DNA from: Sclerodactyla briareus
Taxonomy: Eukaryota; Echinodermata; Holothuroidea; Dendrochirotida; Sclerodactylidae
Assembly (NCBI GenBank): GCA_026419785.1
Contig: JAODTK010005562.1
Span: 124,001-188,000 of the forward strand
Length of the DNA stretch: 64,000 bases
Direction: 5' to 3'
Position numbers and translations under genes: made by a program. The notes below the pieces were generated by a model that worked only from the letters and a program-made list of their open reading frames with translations, made no database searches and was not told the origin of the DNA. Shown piece by piece: positions 35,620 through 50,600 of the stretch (position 1 is the first letter of the stretch; every line of letters starts with the position of its first letter).

Positions 35620-38600
35620 CCCGGAATTTTAAGAAAGTGTGTTTTCAGTTGGTCCCAAGTTAAACCTGAAGAAAGGGAGTTTTGCCCCGTAGTCCCCCAA
35701 GTCGAGTATCCAGTGCAACATGGGAAAAGCCCTAGCCAAGTTGCAAGGAAAGCGTGGCCCGATCATCCCCTGAAGCTACCCGACAATTAGGCCAACTATT
35801 GATAAAGCCATTTGCTGGTCCCTTGGACAACTGGTGAAGAACGCAACCGTCGACCCTTTTGGCCATTAACCGGCCCAAACGAAAACCCGTCTTCAAAGTA
35901 AGATTGCCCCGAAGAAACCGATACGATAGTAATAATCCGTCAATGAGAAAATATGGTTCCTTTTTTTTACAAGTTGATTTTGCCGAATTAAGTTCCCCTT
36001 TCCTCCCGTTCCCGGCCAAGTTCCACAGAAAATGATAAATGTTTCCCCACTTTTAAATGTTTTTTTGAATTTAACAAAGAAAAACAAAAGCAAAATTTAC
36101 TAAGACAAATCATGATGTTGTAGGGGGTTTTTGGGGCATGTTAGAGGTTGATTAACGGTGCATTAGCTCTTGAATACACCGCAGAAAAAGAGGGCTTTGA
36201 AAAAGAGGCTTTGGACTTATAGCCGGTTTAATGAAGAGGATTTTTTTTTGAGTGGGAACGATATAGTCCTCTGTCCCCCGCCCTGCAGAAAACGCCCATC
36301 CAGGACTACTGTTGAAGATAGAGAATAGCTGGGTTGAACAGGCCCCCTGTAAACTCACAATGAAAGTTGTGGCAGGCCCATTCAGTGGTGGCTTGTCATA
36401 TGATGCCCTGAGGCCCCTCCCAAAGGGTGGGAATATAGGCCCCGGCAACCGTAAATCACCACCCTTAACTACAATAAATGAGGTTAGGGCAAATGGTTTT
36501 TCCCCCATTGAACCTGGGGGCTTTCTCAATCAACTGTTAACAAGGGTAAAGGTTGACCTTTGTGTAAAAAGTTATCTAACAGAGGTTGGAAAACTGATGG
36601 GTCATTCCCTACAGAAGAGAAGAGCTTGTTAAACTGATTATAGCCCCCGGGGTAAACAATATAAAATTTGACATGCAAGTTTGGCGCTTTCAAAGCCAGG
36701 GTTTCGAGTACTATTGTGAAAAAACCTAAAATTTTTTTTTTTTTAGCCAGGCAAAGCTTTGTTTTTCAAAAGAAGTATATGTAAAGAAACAAGAAAGTTG
36801 TAATTGTTTTGCCCCCTTCTTGAACTTGGAAAACCTGCTTTTTTGACAGTCCCCACGGCGGGGGGTTATTTTTTGGTGGGCAAATTCTAGATTGGGTTGA
36901 GGAATGGCTTTTCCTCAGTTTTGAGGTCCCCCCCTCCCTCCTGGTAATGATAATGCCTAGAAAGCCTGTGTTTAGTGTTTAACAGTGTTTCTACGGTGGT
37001 AACCAATTTTTTTTTTGCTTTGTGAAAGTGCCCTGGCGTACAACAAAGGCCCTCGATTCCCTGAGCCCTGTTGGTTTGTTCATCATGTTTTTTTTTTGAA
37101 AGCTTTGGGTCCTCAGTGGGAATTTAAATTGGTTTCCCCATGGGAGATTTTTTCCCCCCCCTGTACTCAGATTGATCCTTTTGTTTTTGGCTGATCGCTG
37201 GAGAAGTAATGGAAAGGAAGTTTTTTGTTTTTTTTTTTTTGTTTGAAATTTGAGAGATGGAAGGATGGCAAACTAGATAGTTAAAAGGAACTTTTGAAAA
37301 TTTTAACATGAAAGAAAGACTAAAGTTTTATGGTCAGCAGTTAACTGACGGGTTGGCCCCCAGTCCGTTTTTATCTTTCTTGGCAATTGGCCCTGTTTTT
37401 TTTTTCCTATTGGTAGTAAAGGGGTGTTGGCCATAATTTCCCTCCTATCTACTGGCAAACATTGCACAAAACGGCCTGGGGTGCCTAAGAAGGTGGCAGT
37501 GTTGTTTTGTTTTAGTGACAGTTTGGAATGCCTTTTTTTTTAGATTTAAGTGGTAATAAAGTGTAACAGGTTTGGGAGTTTTAGTTAGAGTTAGTAGAGA
37601 AATTTACGAGCAGCCCCAGAAGTTCCAATGGTTGCACATAGGTTGAAGGAAATAACCCTGAGGTCAGTGGATATGTTTTTTTTTGTTTGGTTCTTTTTAG
37701 GTGATAGCCCTTAAATGCCCCGCAAGTGGAGCAAAGTGGTTTCAGTGTTTTCATGGCCTTATTATAAACTTCGAAAGTGGGTTTTAGAAAATGCTCAGTC
37801 CCTAGAGGTGTTTCGCGTCGTCAAAATAATGGGAAGGATTTTTTTCCGAGGCTTGTTCATGATGTCCCCATGCTTCTTTATGGCAGTGAAAAGACCCTGA
37901 GCATTAAAAAAAACAGAAGACTCGATTAAGAGGACAGAAATGAATATGGAATATTCAGAGTGAATATTTTTCGCCTTGAAACCCTCTCCGAAGTAAATAG
38001 GCAGTGCCCTTTGATGAGCTGAGAAGATCCGTTTTTTGGGCTTTTGCTAAATTTTTAGCGAGTAATTGTTCCCTGGAAGTCCCGTTAAGATTTGAGGTGG
38101 TTTTGGACATTTGTTCCCGAAAGATTGCAAGGATGATTAACTGGGGTTAAAAGAAGCTCAGGGAAGATTAAATGTGACTTGGCCCGGCCGGGGCACAGAG
38201 GTAAAGTCCCCGGAAAAAGACCTTGGGGATGAACGGTTTTATTTCGTATTGGAATCTTTTTTGCATCAGTTTTTTTTTGGTAAAGAGGACCCGTGGCCCT
38301 CTTGCCATCAATAAGATGGGTGAAGTTGGAAAAAAAGCGGCCTTGCCCGTCGGAGACCCCTCCGTCCTACCATGCTAGCCTGGAAATTAATTGGAACGAT
38401 AAAACTGGTCCCCCCCTAATTAAGTTTTGTTGAAGTCCCCCGTCCACCCCAAGAAGAAGAAAGAAAAGCCTACGCCCAATGGAGTTTTTTTTTTTTGCCG
38501 CCTGCGCCAAGAAAAAACATATAGGAAACGCCGGCCGGGGACTACACGGACTTGGCGCCCCCTTAAGAAGTTGGAGAAGCGTGGGCGGGTCCTCCAAGGT

Positions 38601-41600
38601 CTCCGAGACCGCGGTCCCCGCTACGAAACGTTCAATTTCGGACAAATTTTTTTCGTACCGCCGACGCCCCGCCCAATTTGAAACGCAGTTGTTTTGACAG
38701 CTTTTTGGTTTGCCGTTAGCAGTAGGTCAGTAGTGAGTAGTATTAGGGTTTTTGTTTTAGTCCCCCCTCCGTCCCTTACCTTTCCGAACCATTGCTTTCA
38801 GTGATCATTCTCCCGCCACGGTAAAATCACGAAATCTTGCCGCAAGTTTTTTATTTCTTTCCCTGAAAACTTTGTTGAAATGTCCCCCCTTGAAATTTGC
38901 CGGAATTTTATTTTTCCCTAATCAAGGGTAGTCCACAGGTCCTCTCAACTGGGCTTAGTTAACTGGGGGTTAATATGTCCCCCCCTTCAAATTGCCCTTT
39001 TTTCTCTCAGAAAAAAGCGATCTTTCCGCTGGGAGCCTCCTTTTCTTGGAGTCCTCCCGGACCTTTGAACTTTGAATCTCAAACGTTCTAATGTGCTTCC
39101 TAGTACGGGAGACGCCCAAAAAGGAAATTTTGGTTTTGATCCACAAGCAATAGAGTTCCATCGTTTTTTTGGTATCCCCAGTTTTTTTTTTTTTTGTTTT
39201 TTTTTATTGGCCTGCCTGCTGTTTTTTGAAAGAAACATGGGCGAGTTGAGTCCCTTCTTTTGGAAGTTGCAATTTTTTTGTGATCAAGAAGTCCTTTCCC
39301 GTTGGTTTCCCCACAGTTTTTTTTTTTTCGCAGTTTTTTTTGTTTTTATCGAAAATACTCTGTATTAGGGCTCGGAAAAAATCCGGAGTGTTTTTGAAAT
39401 AAACTGCCCCTTGTAACTTACTCGTCGCTCTTGAAAAATTTGGTGGGTTGATTAGAGTGGTTTTTTTAAAAAGGGCCCCGGTTTGTTGGGTATACCATTA
39501 CATTAATTCCTGTTTTTTTTTTAAAAATGGCCCCCTTTTTCCTTTTTCGTTCCCAAAAAAAACTTCCTACTTTCACATTTCTTCCCAACTTTTTTTCAAT
39601 TTGCCCGTGTCTGGGAACGAAATATACTAACAAACTCCATTTTGGACCCGTAGCAACCAGTCCAGCGGAGCAACAATGCAACTCCCCCCTGTTTGACCGT
39701 AGCGGGAACAACCCCAATGAATGGGCGAAACCGGAAAAAATCCCGCCCCTTATATTGTTTTTGCACGGAATACGTAATAAAACCCACTGACATTCAGCCA
39801 TGGATTTGTTCAGAGGTAATTCATTTTCACCTTCTCCCGTCGAAGTTGATGTTTATTGCCTGAATTAACCCAATTTCCCCTGGAATTAGGCAAATTGAAC
39901 CTGCTGGTATTGAAAAAGGGGGAGAAAGAATTAGGAAGGTCGGAAAACCCCAAATGAAAGCCGCTTGGTGGCGGTCCTTTTTTTTGACTTACAAATGCGG
40001 AAGGAACTTCTTTAAATTGACATTTAATGACCCGTTCCCCCCCCTGCTGGTTTTGAACTTAGAATGAAAGGCCAACATCCACTTTTTTTTTTTAGCTCAA
40101 ACACCTATGCTTTTGGTTTGAACTTTTTTTGTTAATCCCGCCCCGTTCAATTCTTATCTACTTATTCCCTGTTGTGTAATAAATTGGACTTTTTTGGTTT
40201 CCCCCCACTTGCCCCCTTTAGGCTGCCCCAATTGATCAATCTTTTGATTGATGTGACCCAAGAATAACATGATGAATCATTTGACCCACCTTAGGTAACA
40301 TATTTCTTAAAAACCCTTGTGGAAATGTCCAAAGGTCCAAAGGTTCATTTAAGCCAAATCACTGTGGGCCCCTTTTTTGTAAAAACACATTAAAACAAAA
40401 TGTATCTCTTCCCTCTACCCAACAAGCTTAAAGATTTGGTTCCCCCCCCCCCCCCCTTGAAACTCCGTCCATAATGGTTTTTTCATTGGTTAGCGCCCCT
40501 TCCCCTTCAGATGTAAAACACAGATTTTTTCGATGGAAACGTCACCCCCCCCATATTCAAAAAACTTCATGGCCCATTAGAGTTGGAAACAGTAACATCG
40601 TGAAAAGAAAATTATCATAGGCCCCCCCCCGCCCTAACAGTCCCCATACCCTTTTGAATGAAGTGTGGAACCCCTAACTTTGGAAACATGTTTTCAATGG
40701 ACCCCTTGGACCAAACTGTTTACCCTTTGTGAAAGTCCCCAAGGCAAAGGTTATTAAAGCGGACAATAAGGGGCTATTTTCGTTTTACAATCTACAAAAT
40801 GCCCTTTTTTTTCCCTTCTCCTGGCTATGCAGCGGACTTGGACCCCCCTGGTTCTCAAATGGCATTTCTAATGTTTTTTTTCCCTCCAAATAGTTGCTAT
40901 CCCTTCAGGACAATTGTTTTTCCCACAAAATTTTTCCATGTCATGTTATTTTGAAGAGTAATTTCCATTGGAAAAGTTGAAACAATTTTCCCTGAAAAAT
41001 CCTTTTTTTTCATTTCTCCCATACTTCACTCGGAGATTCTTACCTCGCCAATCTTAGCTTGCGAGTTGAAAGGATCTACCCCCCTCGCAAACCTCTACTT
41101 GTACTGGTATGCCGCGGGTTCTTTTCGGAACCTCGTTAAATATACCGTAAAATAACCAAGGTTAAGAGCGGAACAAAAACCGAGGAGGAAATTCTTTATT
41201 TAGCCGGTTCACATAACCTTTTTGACAGCCAAAAAGTTTACGTGTTTGTACATTCACATTAACCAAAGTCCCCTGTTTTCCGAGAACGGCAAAAAAAACT
41301 CCATACTTTGTAAAAACACATGCAACCGCGAAACGTAAGACGTAACACGGCCCCCCGGAGCGAGCGGATTTCGCGGCCCGTTCCCCCCCCCCCACTCGAA
41401 AATTTGACAACCACTTTGGATAATTTTCTCGTTCCACGGCAATAATCATGGGGAATACTCCCTATAGTGGAATTTTGTTAGTACAGAATATTATTATTAG
41501 AGATAATTCAGAATTTCATCATGCCAGATCGGGGAGCAATAATTCGTGGAACCAAGGTTTTTTTTTTGGAGCAATTTTTTTTGGCAAAGTCGAATGTTTA

Positions 41601-44600
41601 AGGCCTAAAGGTTTTTTTTGTTTTTCGTACTTTCGTTTTTCGTCGCGTTTTGAACGTGGAAGACCCGATATATACCTGTTGTTTTTTTTTTTATTTGTTC
41701 CTAGGCCCTAAGTAAATTACGAATTACTTCCAAAGCAACAAGGTTCCGGTTAAGCCCTATCTTGTACGAATATGGTTTTTTTAAAAATCCTTGCCCGATT
41801 CGGCAAACAATTTGAAAAATCAGCCAGATATATTGAAACAGCAAAAGAGTTAAAAGTGGGTTTGATTACAAACCATGTTTTTTCAACCAAAAGATTGCTC
41901 GAAATCATGTTTATTTGCCCAAAGGGTGGTCTGCAAAGATATTCCACTTTTTTTTTTCTATCTAGGCCTCAAGTGGGGGGGGTGGGGTTCCCCTTTTTTG
42001 CATAATCAATAGCAAAAGTTTTAGGCCTAAAATAAGGCTTAAGCCTACCTGCTGGCTACCTTTGTTTTGGGGAATTAATAGGGCCCATTGGAAAAAATTA
42101 CCATTCTTTAAGTTTCCTCCCTCATTAATTTCACACAAAAAATACAATTTTTTTTGCCTGGAAAAGGAACATTTACCATGTATGGCCCCCAGAAAAACTG
42201 TTTTTGCCCGGTTTTTGAAAAAAGGAATTTTTTTCCCGGCCCTTGCGGCGACATTGCACAACTTAAGCTTGGGGATGGAAAGCAGACAGTAACAAAAAAA
42301 AAATGGCCATGTGGGTAGTCGGGGTTAATTCAAATCCCCTTGGCAAAAATGTTTTAAAAAACCCACTTTTTTTTTTGTTTTCCAGTCCCACCTTTTGTTG
42401 GGTACAGTATTTTTTTTTTTTTTTTTTTTTTGCAAATTGCACTCCAGTTGGAGAGGCCCCCAGGGAAAGAAACAAACTTGGGCTAGAAGGAGGCTGTTGA
42501 AATTGGTATTAGGGTTGGGGTGGTTCCCAGGGAAAGTAAGGCAAAAGTTTGGGGTGAAAAGGTTTACGGTTAAAGGTTTGTTAGAATTTTGTTCGGCGAA
42601 ACAACAAAATTTTTAATGAAAACCCCCCCCTGCAAAATTGGAATTGACCCTCTTTTACTCCTAGCTCACTCCCCGAACAACTTTGGGTCACACTTAATTT
42701 TAATAGCTCTCCAAGTAAACACATGAGGTAACACATTACATTATGCCAAAATAATGGGTTTCGTTGTTTTTTTTTGTGTTTTCCGCCCCCCTGAAAACTG
42801 ACAAACTTTCTTTTTTTTAGCAGAGTTCCCCTCTGAAACGGTTGAAAGCCCCCACTTTTTGTTTTGGAACGCAATTTTGTGTTATCATTCCAAAGGGGTT
42901 TGGGTGGACACAACCTGAACTTTAGTTTTTTTCCTTTGGCCCGCAAAAACAAACCGCACTATACAGGAAGGGTTAATTGGCCCCCCCTATTTTTTTTATA
43001 ATAATTCCTTGTTTTTTTTTTTTTTTTAAGCGTGTTTACAAAGAATAACAGAAAAAACCGTAAACGGCTATGGGAAGAAACTTGGTTGGGCCATTGGGTG
43101 AAAAAAGTTGGAGGGTCGAAATGAACTGATTTATATTTAACGCGTAAAACATGCTAAGTAAGCCTTGCTAATTTTTGCTCATAATTTTTTATGTTTTTAA
43201 TTTTTTAATTTTTCCAGTTTTGTAAGAGTTTTCCTTCAACTTTTAACGTGAAGTAATGGTCTAAAATCCAGTCCCCCCCTTGACAACTTATTTAACGAAA
43301 AATGTAGCCAGGAATTTTCAATGGAGTCAATTCAATGTTGTTTTTAACTTTCTTGAGTTTTAACTCCAAAAAGCATGAAAGTGTTTCGGTTTTTTTTTGG
43401 TTGGAAATTTTTCATGAAACCTGGTGGGGTAATGTTTTACTCAGTTTTTTTTTTTCCAAAATTTTTTTCAATCATGGGATTTCCGGGTCACTTGGAGGTA
43501 ATTCCACATACTCTCCTCTCTAATCTTCGATATTTTTATGCAATAATTCCTAAAGTTTGCCCGAATTCCCCCCATGAACTTTTTTGGAGGGGTTTAGGAC
43601 TTTTTTATCCTTACCTACCTTTCCCAACATTGTTTGAAATGAGACCCTGGGAAGTGTTTTATTCAGTTTTTTTTAGTCCCCCTATTTTTGCAAATAGTTT
43701 TTTCCATTTTCCCAAATTTTTTCAAAGTTTTTTACATTTCTAAATGAGCTTTGATGCGTTTTATGGTCCCCCTCCTTTTTTCATTTCCCCATTGTTTTTT
43801 TTTTTTTCCATTGAACTCGAGTCCCCACTTGGGGGTATTCATTTTGGCCAAACTATAAAATTTGGCTTCAATTCCATAAATGTTTTTTTTTTTTCAAGTT
43901 GGTAAGATTCCCAAGAAATTGTGTCCCCACTAAGTGGCATCCCCACCTGAAACATATATATTTGAAATGAAGAAAATGGGTCATGAAAGTTTTTTTTTGA
44001 AATTATTGTTTCTATTTGCCATAAGTCAACATTTTCAATGTCATATTTTTCCCCCAACAAAAACCGTGTACTCCTTTCGGTTTTAGACATGTTCCATCCA
44101 TTTTTGTGTCATGTTGGAATTTTTTGGAAAAATTTGTTCACTGGGTTTAGTAAAGCCTTTTTTTTGTTTGCCTATAAAATTCTTAATAATAAAATTCTGG
44201 GGAGCACGACCCTGGATAATTGCCTTGTCACATTGGGTTGTGCATTGGTGAACCTAAACAGAAAAACCATTTGATCTGCAACCAGTGGGGACAACTTGGT
44301 GATCCGCCGTTGTTAAAAACCCCTTGGAAACCATCTTTTCTGAAACAGTTGAAAAGTTGTTCTTTAACCAATAAAACAGAATGGCCCTAAATATCCCCGA
44401 ATTACGCGGGAGGAACCCCCCCCCGTATCAAATATGTTTCATTTTTTTTACTCCATTAATTTCAAAAACCTTTGGGGGAAAAATTTTAAAACACAAAAAA
44501 CTAACAAAATTTTTTTTAAACCTACAGTATTCCAGTTAAACAGTTTTTTTAAAAGCCCCGCAATGGAAAACCGCCCCCTGTGGGTGTGAGTTTTTTTTTT

Positions 44601-47600
44601 TTTTTTTTTTTCCGTGGTTAAACACAACTTCCACAATAACAGACATTGTTTTTTACTGGGGAGTCTTCATTCTGTTTTAGACAGTAAAAATAGGCCTCAG
44701 GCCCAAGGGCCAATACTGGCCCAAAAACTAAATTTTTCTTTTGTGGGTTTTTAAAATGCCCCCTTTGAGTTTCCAAACCTACTTGCCCTTTCTACAAAGT
44801 TTTTAGCCACAAACCGTTCCCACCCACTTAACCCCCCCATTCCCCAACTAAACCTGTATTCCTGGATGTTTTTTCGGCCAACCAACGGCCTTGGATGGTT
44901 TTTTTACCGCCCCCCCCCCTGCCTTAAAAAAAATACCACATACTTCCCTAATTCCCATTCCCCATGATGAACCGCGCTTACTGCCAATATACGGGGTTGA
45001 ACCTTGTTTTTTTCCTAAAAACCATAGAAACGCTCCGAAAATTTTCTCCGATACAAACGCCCCACCCAATAAGAAAGGCCCAACGTGGGTATTTGAGCCC
45101 CAAGAAAAAATTGTTCCAGCCAAGGGCTTTTTTAAAAAGACTGTATTCGTTATTAAATTTTTTTTTTTTTCTATAAACTCAAGGTGTGGTGTATGAAGTC
45201 CTGAGGTGCTGGAAACAATAACCATCATTTGAAAACCACAATTCAATGCTAGTTCCCCCACGAAAATAACGAATTCAAAACAGCATCCAAAACAAAATGA
45301 AGTTTCCCGTAAAACGTCAAATGCCCTTTCCTTGGGTTTTTTGATCATTCTGAAAGGGGAAACTATTTATATGAGAAAATTTTAAATTTGAAAGTTTGGA
45401 GCTACAAAGCACCAATTGGTGCTCTTTTTTTTTTTCAAATTTTCCTCAAATCCTCCCTGGAAAAAATGGGTTTTTTGAGACCGGTTTTTTTTTTTACCTT
45501 CAATAGAGTAGAGTGTTTTTTTCCAAGAATTAACCAAAACAAAACCCAAACTAAAAGATGGCTTTGGGAAGCCGTGAGAAACTTGAAAAACTCCGCTGTA
45601 ACTCAATAGACGCACCTCAGCCCCTTGTGAAAACAAATTTATCCCCCACTCTCCAGTAAAACAAACGCCTTCCAAGTTTGCATGTAATTACGGAGCGGGC
45701 CCTCTCTAAATTATTTATATATAATAATAAACTATCTCATAATTATAATAAATAATAATAAATAACATAAAAAGACCACGAGGGACAGACAATAAGATTT
45801 TTCTGGCCTAATCCCTGAGCGTAACGACCTACCGTGTGGGGTGTGTGGGTTCGAATGTAAGGGTGGAATTTTTTTAAATTTTTTCTGATATCTTCCAGGA
45901 GCATGTTTTTGGCGTTTTTACAGGTCTGCTGTGGCTTTTGAAAAGCTAAAAAGTCACAGTTTAAATTCAATTTTTCCCCTTCCAGAAAGCCCCATTTAGA
46001 TCATCCAAATGGGGGTGGGGGGGGGGGGCCCCTAATATGGGTTTACTAGTTGAATAATAAATAATAATGCTCGCACTTTTGGTTTTTTTAAGTTTATTAT
46101 TTTATTGTTTAAGCTGGTTGGTTAATTTTTTGACCTGCAAATGCATTCCCGTTTAAAAACAGAGAAGAATTGTGCAATTAGTCCCAGCCTTGGGAAACGA
46201 AACAGAAGCAGACCGAGTGACTCATTACAGAGCCCCTGGGTCAAAAACTTTCCTACAACCAGCCAATGTTACCGTAAAGATGAATAATCTCAGAATTTGG
46301 GCAAAATGGTTTTTTAATCTGTGGCCCCGGTTTTTTTCAAATAATTTAAAGTGGAGAAATCGAAGTGAACACCAAGATCTTCAACAGAAAACTGAATAAT
46401 TCAAGGCAGTAAAACCCACCCAATGTTTGAATTTCCGGGAATTTTTTTTCGCTGGAGGTTGGCAAACATAATCTAGAGGAATATAATACTTTGCTTCGTT
46501 TTTTCCCTCGTCCCAACTTATTTTTTTTTGTTGTTGGCGCGTGAAATATGCTTAAGCTTCCTCAATGCACAACTGTTTTCCCAGTTTTTGTTTTTTATTT
46601 TCCTGATAACCCCCACCATATCACTATGATGGTGCGGGTCGAGCTAAATTATATTTGTTGTGTCGCCCCTGCCAATATGAGTGATAGGAACACCATGGCC
46701 TAAGGCAATTTACCGCAAAGGGCCTGTTTCATATACCCATTGTAAACATAGGGGTTTATCTCCTAGTAAACCCGAATCCCTGGGGTGCTCCAAACTGTAG
46801 ATGCGTTTTAATTGAAGAATGGGGCGTCCCACCTAATTAGAAAACAACCACGGGTTTTTTTTTTCGATGGTTTTTTCCTAAAATAATTGAAGGAGACTTC
46901 ATTCACTCATACCGCCGTAAAAAGCGCGGATGTGTTTCTTAAACCTAACGAAAGTGTTATAATTAACTGTTTCGATAGTGGTCAAATGCTGTGCGCGGAA
47001 CAAAGTCCAGCCACAAACGTTACAAACATAACCAACTTTGACGTCTAAATCTACAACCATGTTTTGAATGTGCCCCATCTTTTTCAATGAAAGTCGAGTG
47101 GGGGACCAGAAATCTAGTACCGCTGGGATTTGGGTTTTTGGAATCAATCATGGAGTTTTAATGGGTTCCAGATGTCAATTCAGCTTTGTTTTTTGTTTTC
47201 CACCGGCCCCCCCCCTTTTGTTCCCAAACCCTTCCCCGAGAGGAAAGGGAACTTGTAAATAATGCGGTAGTTCCGCTCACACTGGGTGTTCCGCTTTAAT
47301 AGAATGTAATTTTTTTTTTTTTTTTTCAATACGGGGTAATTTGAGCCATGTTTAAAGCAAGTTTGGCCAAACCTACCCGGAAAAAGAAACGTCAAAATAT
47401 TAAAATGAAGCATTAAAACGATGTTTAGTTTATCCTGCCCCCCATGCTTGCCGCACTGAATTTTTGTCTAACAATCGCGGAAAGGCGCTTTGTAAAACCG
47501 TTACTTCTTTTTCCGAAGAGGCCCTGGCCTGCTTTTGCGCAGTTTTTTCGCAAGTTTTTTTTTTTGAGGAGAGTTCCCTAAAACATAGTCTTGCCTAATT

Positions 47601-50600
47601 TCAACAATCGAAAATGCCGAAATCGCCGCCTCAAGGCTGGAATCTGACTATGGCTGGTGATAGAAAATGTCACGGGGTAGGTTTGTAATGTTTTTGGTTG
47701 TCCGTTTGGTAATGGGTAATAAGGGGGCCCCATATGGCAGCCACAATACTTTGTAAACTACATTTTTTTTGCTGCCCAAATCGCCGTTCATGGCGTTTTT
47801 TTTTTTCCAGTTTTGTTTTTTTTTTTTTTTTTGTGCAGCTTACATGAAATATTTTCTAATATAATTCCACCTTTTGAAAATGTCCCCCCCTTCCCCCCCT
47901 CTCAAAATAAATTACTGTAAAGCCCAATATGGTAAACTTTACCTTTCCCTCCGCTCCCCCCTCTTGTTATTTTGTTTTCCTCTATTCGTGTTAGCCGCCT
48001 ATGCCCCCCCAAGTTAAATTAAAGTTGACCTTAACGGTTGCCCCAGCTCCCCCCCGCCGTCCGTCCCCAGTCTGTCAGGAAAATGGAAGCGGCGGATTTT
48101 GGGGTTTTCCCCCGGCGAATCGTTTTTTTTTCTACGGAGCGTGGGGGGGGGTCACATTTCTTTTGGTTTCATGTTAGTTGAAACTTTACTTCATTAGGTT
48201 TTTTTTTGGATCACCATGTAGGATGCCCGGCCAACAGAAAACTGCAAATCTGAATTTTCTGTTTGTCCCCCCCTTTGGAGATAAATGGCATTTGAAATTC
48301 CTTTTAGTGCAAGTTGTTTTTAAATCTCAAAGCTCTGGACACCTTAACCCCGGACTTTTTTCCTTTTTCACTGCATAGTTGATCCCCCGTTTTTTTCCCC
48401 TGGGGACCCCGAAAGCCATTTTCCTAAGAACAAACTCACCTCCCCCCCCTAATCCGCAAACAAGTTGTTTCCCAAGTTTTTTTGGCCAATGGTAAAGGCA
48501 TACATCGGAGTCCCCTGCTTGGCAGGGATTTCCCAAAGTTAAACATGGGCGTAAGAGGGGCTGGGGGGGGGGGGGGGGGGGTTGGGCAAACCCCCCCCCC
48601 CAGCCCAAATATTTTCAGCAAAAAAATTCGGGGGGAAGTTGGGGGCGCGTTGATAGTTTTTTCCGGCAAAACACCGACTTAAATATAAACAGTAAAAAAT
48701 ATTTTTTTTTTTTTCGGGGCACAATCACCTACAAGCCCCCCCCTATGATATAATCGGGCCTCCCCCTAAACGGCCCATGAAGAGTCAAAACCCCCCTGTT
48801 TACTTGAACCTGGCACAGATGCCTTTGGGGAAAATCCGGTTGCCGGTAATTAATAGTCCCTTTTGGTGGGAAAATTCGGTTTTGACCTTGAATTGATCAT
48901 ACATCATGGCCCCAAACATCCCCCTAATTTTTTCAACTCGGCCCTATATAACTGTTTCAAACTTTCCAATCCGGGAAAAACCGCCTAGAAAACCGGAGAA
49001 CCGGCAAACGAAAGATTTTTTAAAAAACGGTCGAATTAATAAACAGGCCCTACATCGCTATAACACGGTTTTTTTTTTTGTTAACCCCATTTTTTTTCTC
49101 ATTATAGAATATCATCCAGAACCCTATATTTTGCATGGTGCAAATTAGTTTTTATTGATGGCAATTTTCAATATCTAAACCTTGGTCTTATTTTATACAA
49201 CCTCCACATGGAAGATCATTTGGAGGCAAAAATGATCCTGGATTAATACCTGGTGGGGGTAAAGGAAACATTATAAATGGAACATCGGTTTTTGTAGCCG
49301 CTTAGGTAAATTTTTTTCTATCGGCAGTTCCAGTGTGGGGCTGGGTTGGTTGTCTTGGGCCAGTCTTGCTCCGTCCAGATTTCGTTTTGTTTTTTTTTCA
49401 TATTTCCTGAATGAAGTTTTTTGACCCAACATTTTTTGAGGAATTAATTCAGACCCTGCCCCGTTTTTTTTTTTTTTTTCCGTATCTTTTCATATATTTT
49501 TTTGGTTACGACCAAGGGAACGCGGTTCCCCTTTAACAGTGTTTTTTTTGAAAAAGGGGCTCGAGGCGAGGCCCCGGCCCTCGGCCCTCGAGGGCCCCGT
49601 TTTTTTTTGTTTTTTGTTTTTTTTTGGCGGTCCCGCCCCTCGGGCCCCCCGGCGGCCTGCGGGCCCTCGGACGGGGGGGGGAGGTCCCCCCCCCGCCCTC
49701 GGGATTTTGGCCCGAGGCCCCTGGACATTTTTTTTTGGGCTATTTAAAAATAAAGAACAAATGAAAATTTTAATGTCACGAATTGAAATGCTTTGTCAAA
49801 GGATTTTTTTTGTTTTGGGAATTTCGGCTGGAACCAAAATTTTTGAAAAACTAACGTACAATATGGCCCAATACTGTGTGTAATCACCCAAAAGAACTTC
49901 CCCGAATAAAATGGTTAATGGCGGCTTGCGCTCGGTCAGGCCCGCGCCGTGCAATTCCCCAGTTTGGCATGGTTAGAAGTCGCCTCGGCTGCGCCCCTAG
50001 GGAGCCTTTGCCCCTGGGTCAATCGAACATCTTACTGGTAATCTGATGCAACTTGGCACTGCAAAAGTTGTGCACATAAATACGCCACTAAAAATGTAAA
50101 ATAGCTTTTGGGGGGTTGTACAAAGCAAGCGAAATCCTGCATTGCGCGCCCCCACGTGTGAAACCACGCACTCACTGAAAAATCGCACCCTATAATGGTC
50201 CCGTAGTTGAGGAAGTTTAGCAAATGAATTTCCCCCCCCCCTAGTCTCCATTGCATAAAACCGCCGGACAAGCCTGACTCAACTAAATCGAAGAAGGTGG
50301 GTCGGTTTCTGCAGAATTGCGTGACATGTTTGTTTTTTAATTAAATTCAATATACATTTTATATATGTTTTAATCCTGTAGTTGGTGGTAAACATGGAAA
50401 AGTCCCCACACAAACAATTTTTAAATTTGAATTCATTTTCCTTCATGCAAAATTAAAACCCCACATATATGGTAAGGGGGATTATTGGGTCCCTGTTCTC
50501 CCCTTCGCCAGCCCCGGCTTGGCAGCCGTCAGCCCGCCCCGGACGAAGATATTTTTTTCCTTTTTTTAGCGCGCTGAAATAACTTCTCCCGAGTTCCGCC

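Larger units (their letters stand above)
25190..35620 (+). other. Block A: first (cleaner) copy of the falsely duplicated locus
   Basis: All of this block recurs, in order and orientation, at 35620-49060 in a stretched form. Anchors: 25560 with 36092, 27354 with 38370, 28212 with 39548, 28417 with 39788, 33895 with 46778, and 35440 with 48827. Its last 0.93 kb (34688-35620) also recurs as the start of block B (55798-56755), with roughly one difference in ten, so the inner end of the block is itself of lower quality. Contents: three LINE fragments, simple repeats and otherwise non-coding DNA. Confidence 0.9.

Noticed and set aside
49444-49883. GC-rich open frames of 80-114 residues on both strands
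   Set aside because: They cover the stretched image of the palindromic GC-rich block at 57126-57245; composition-driven.
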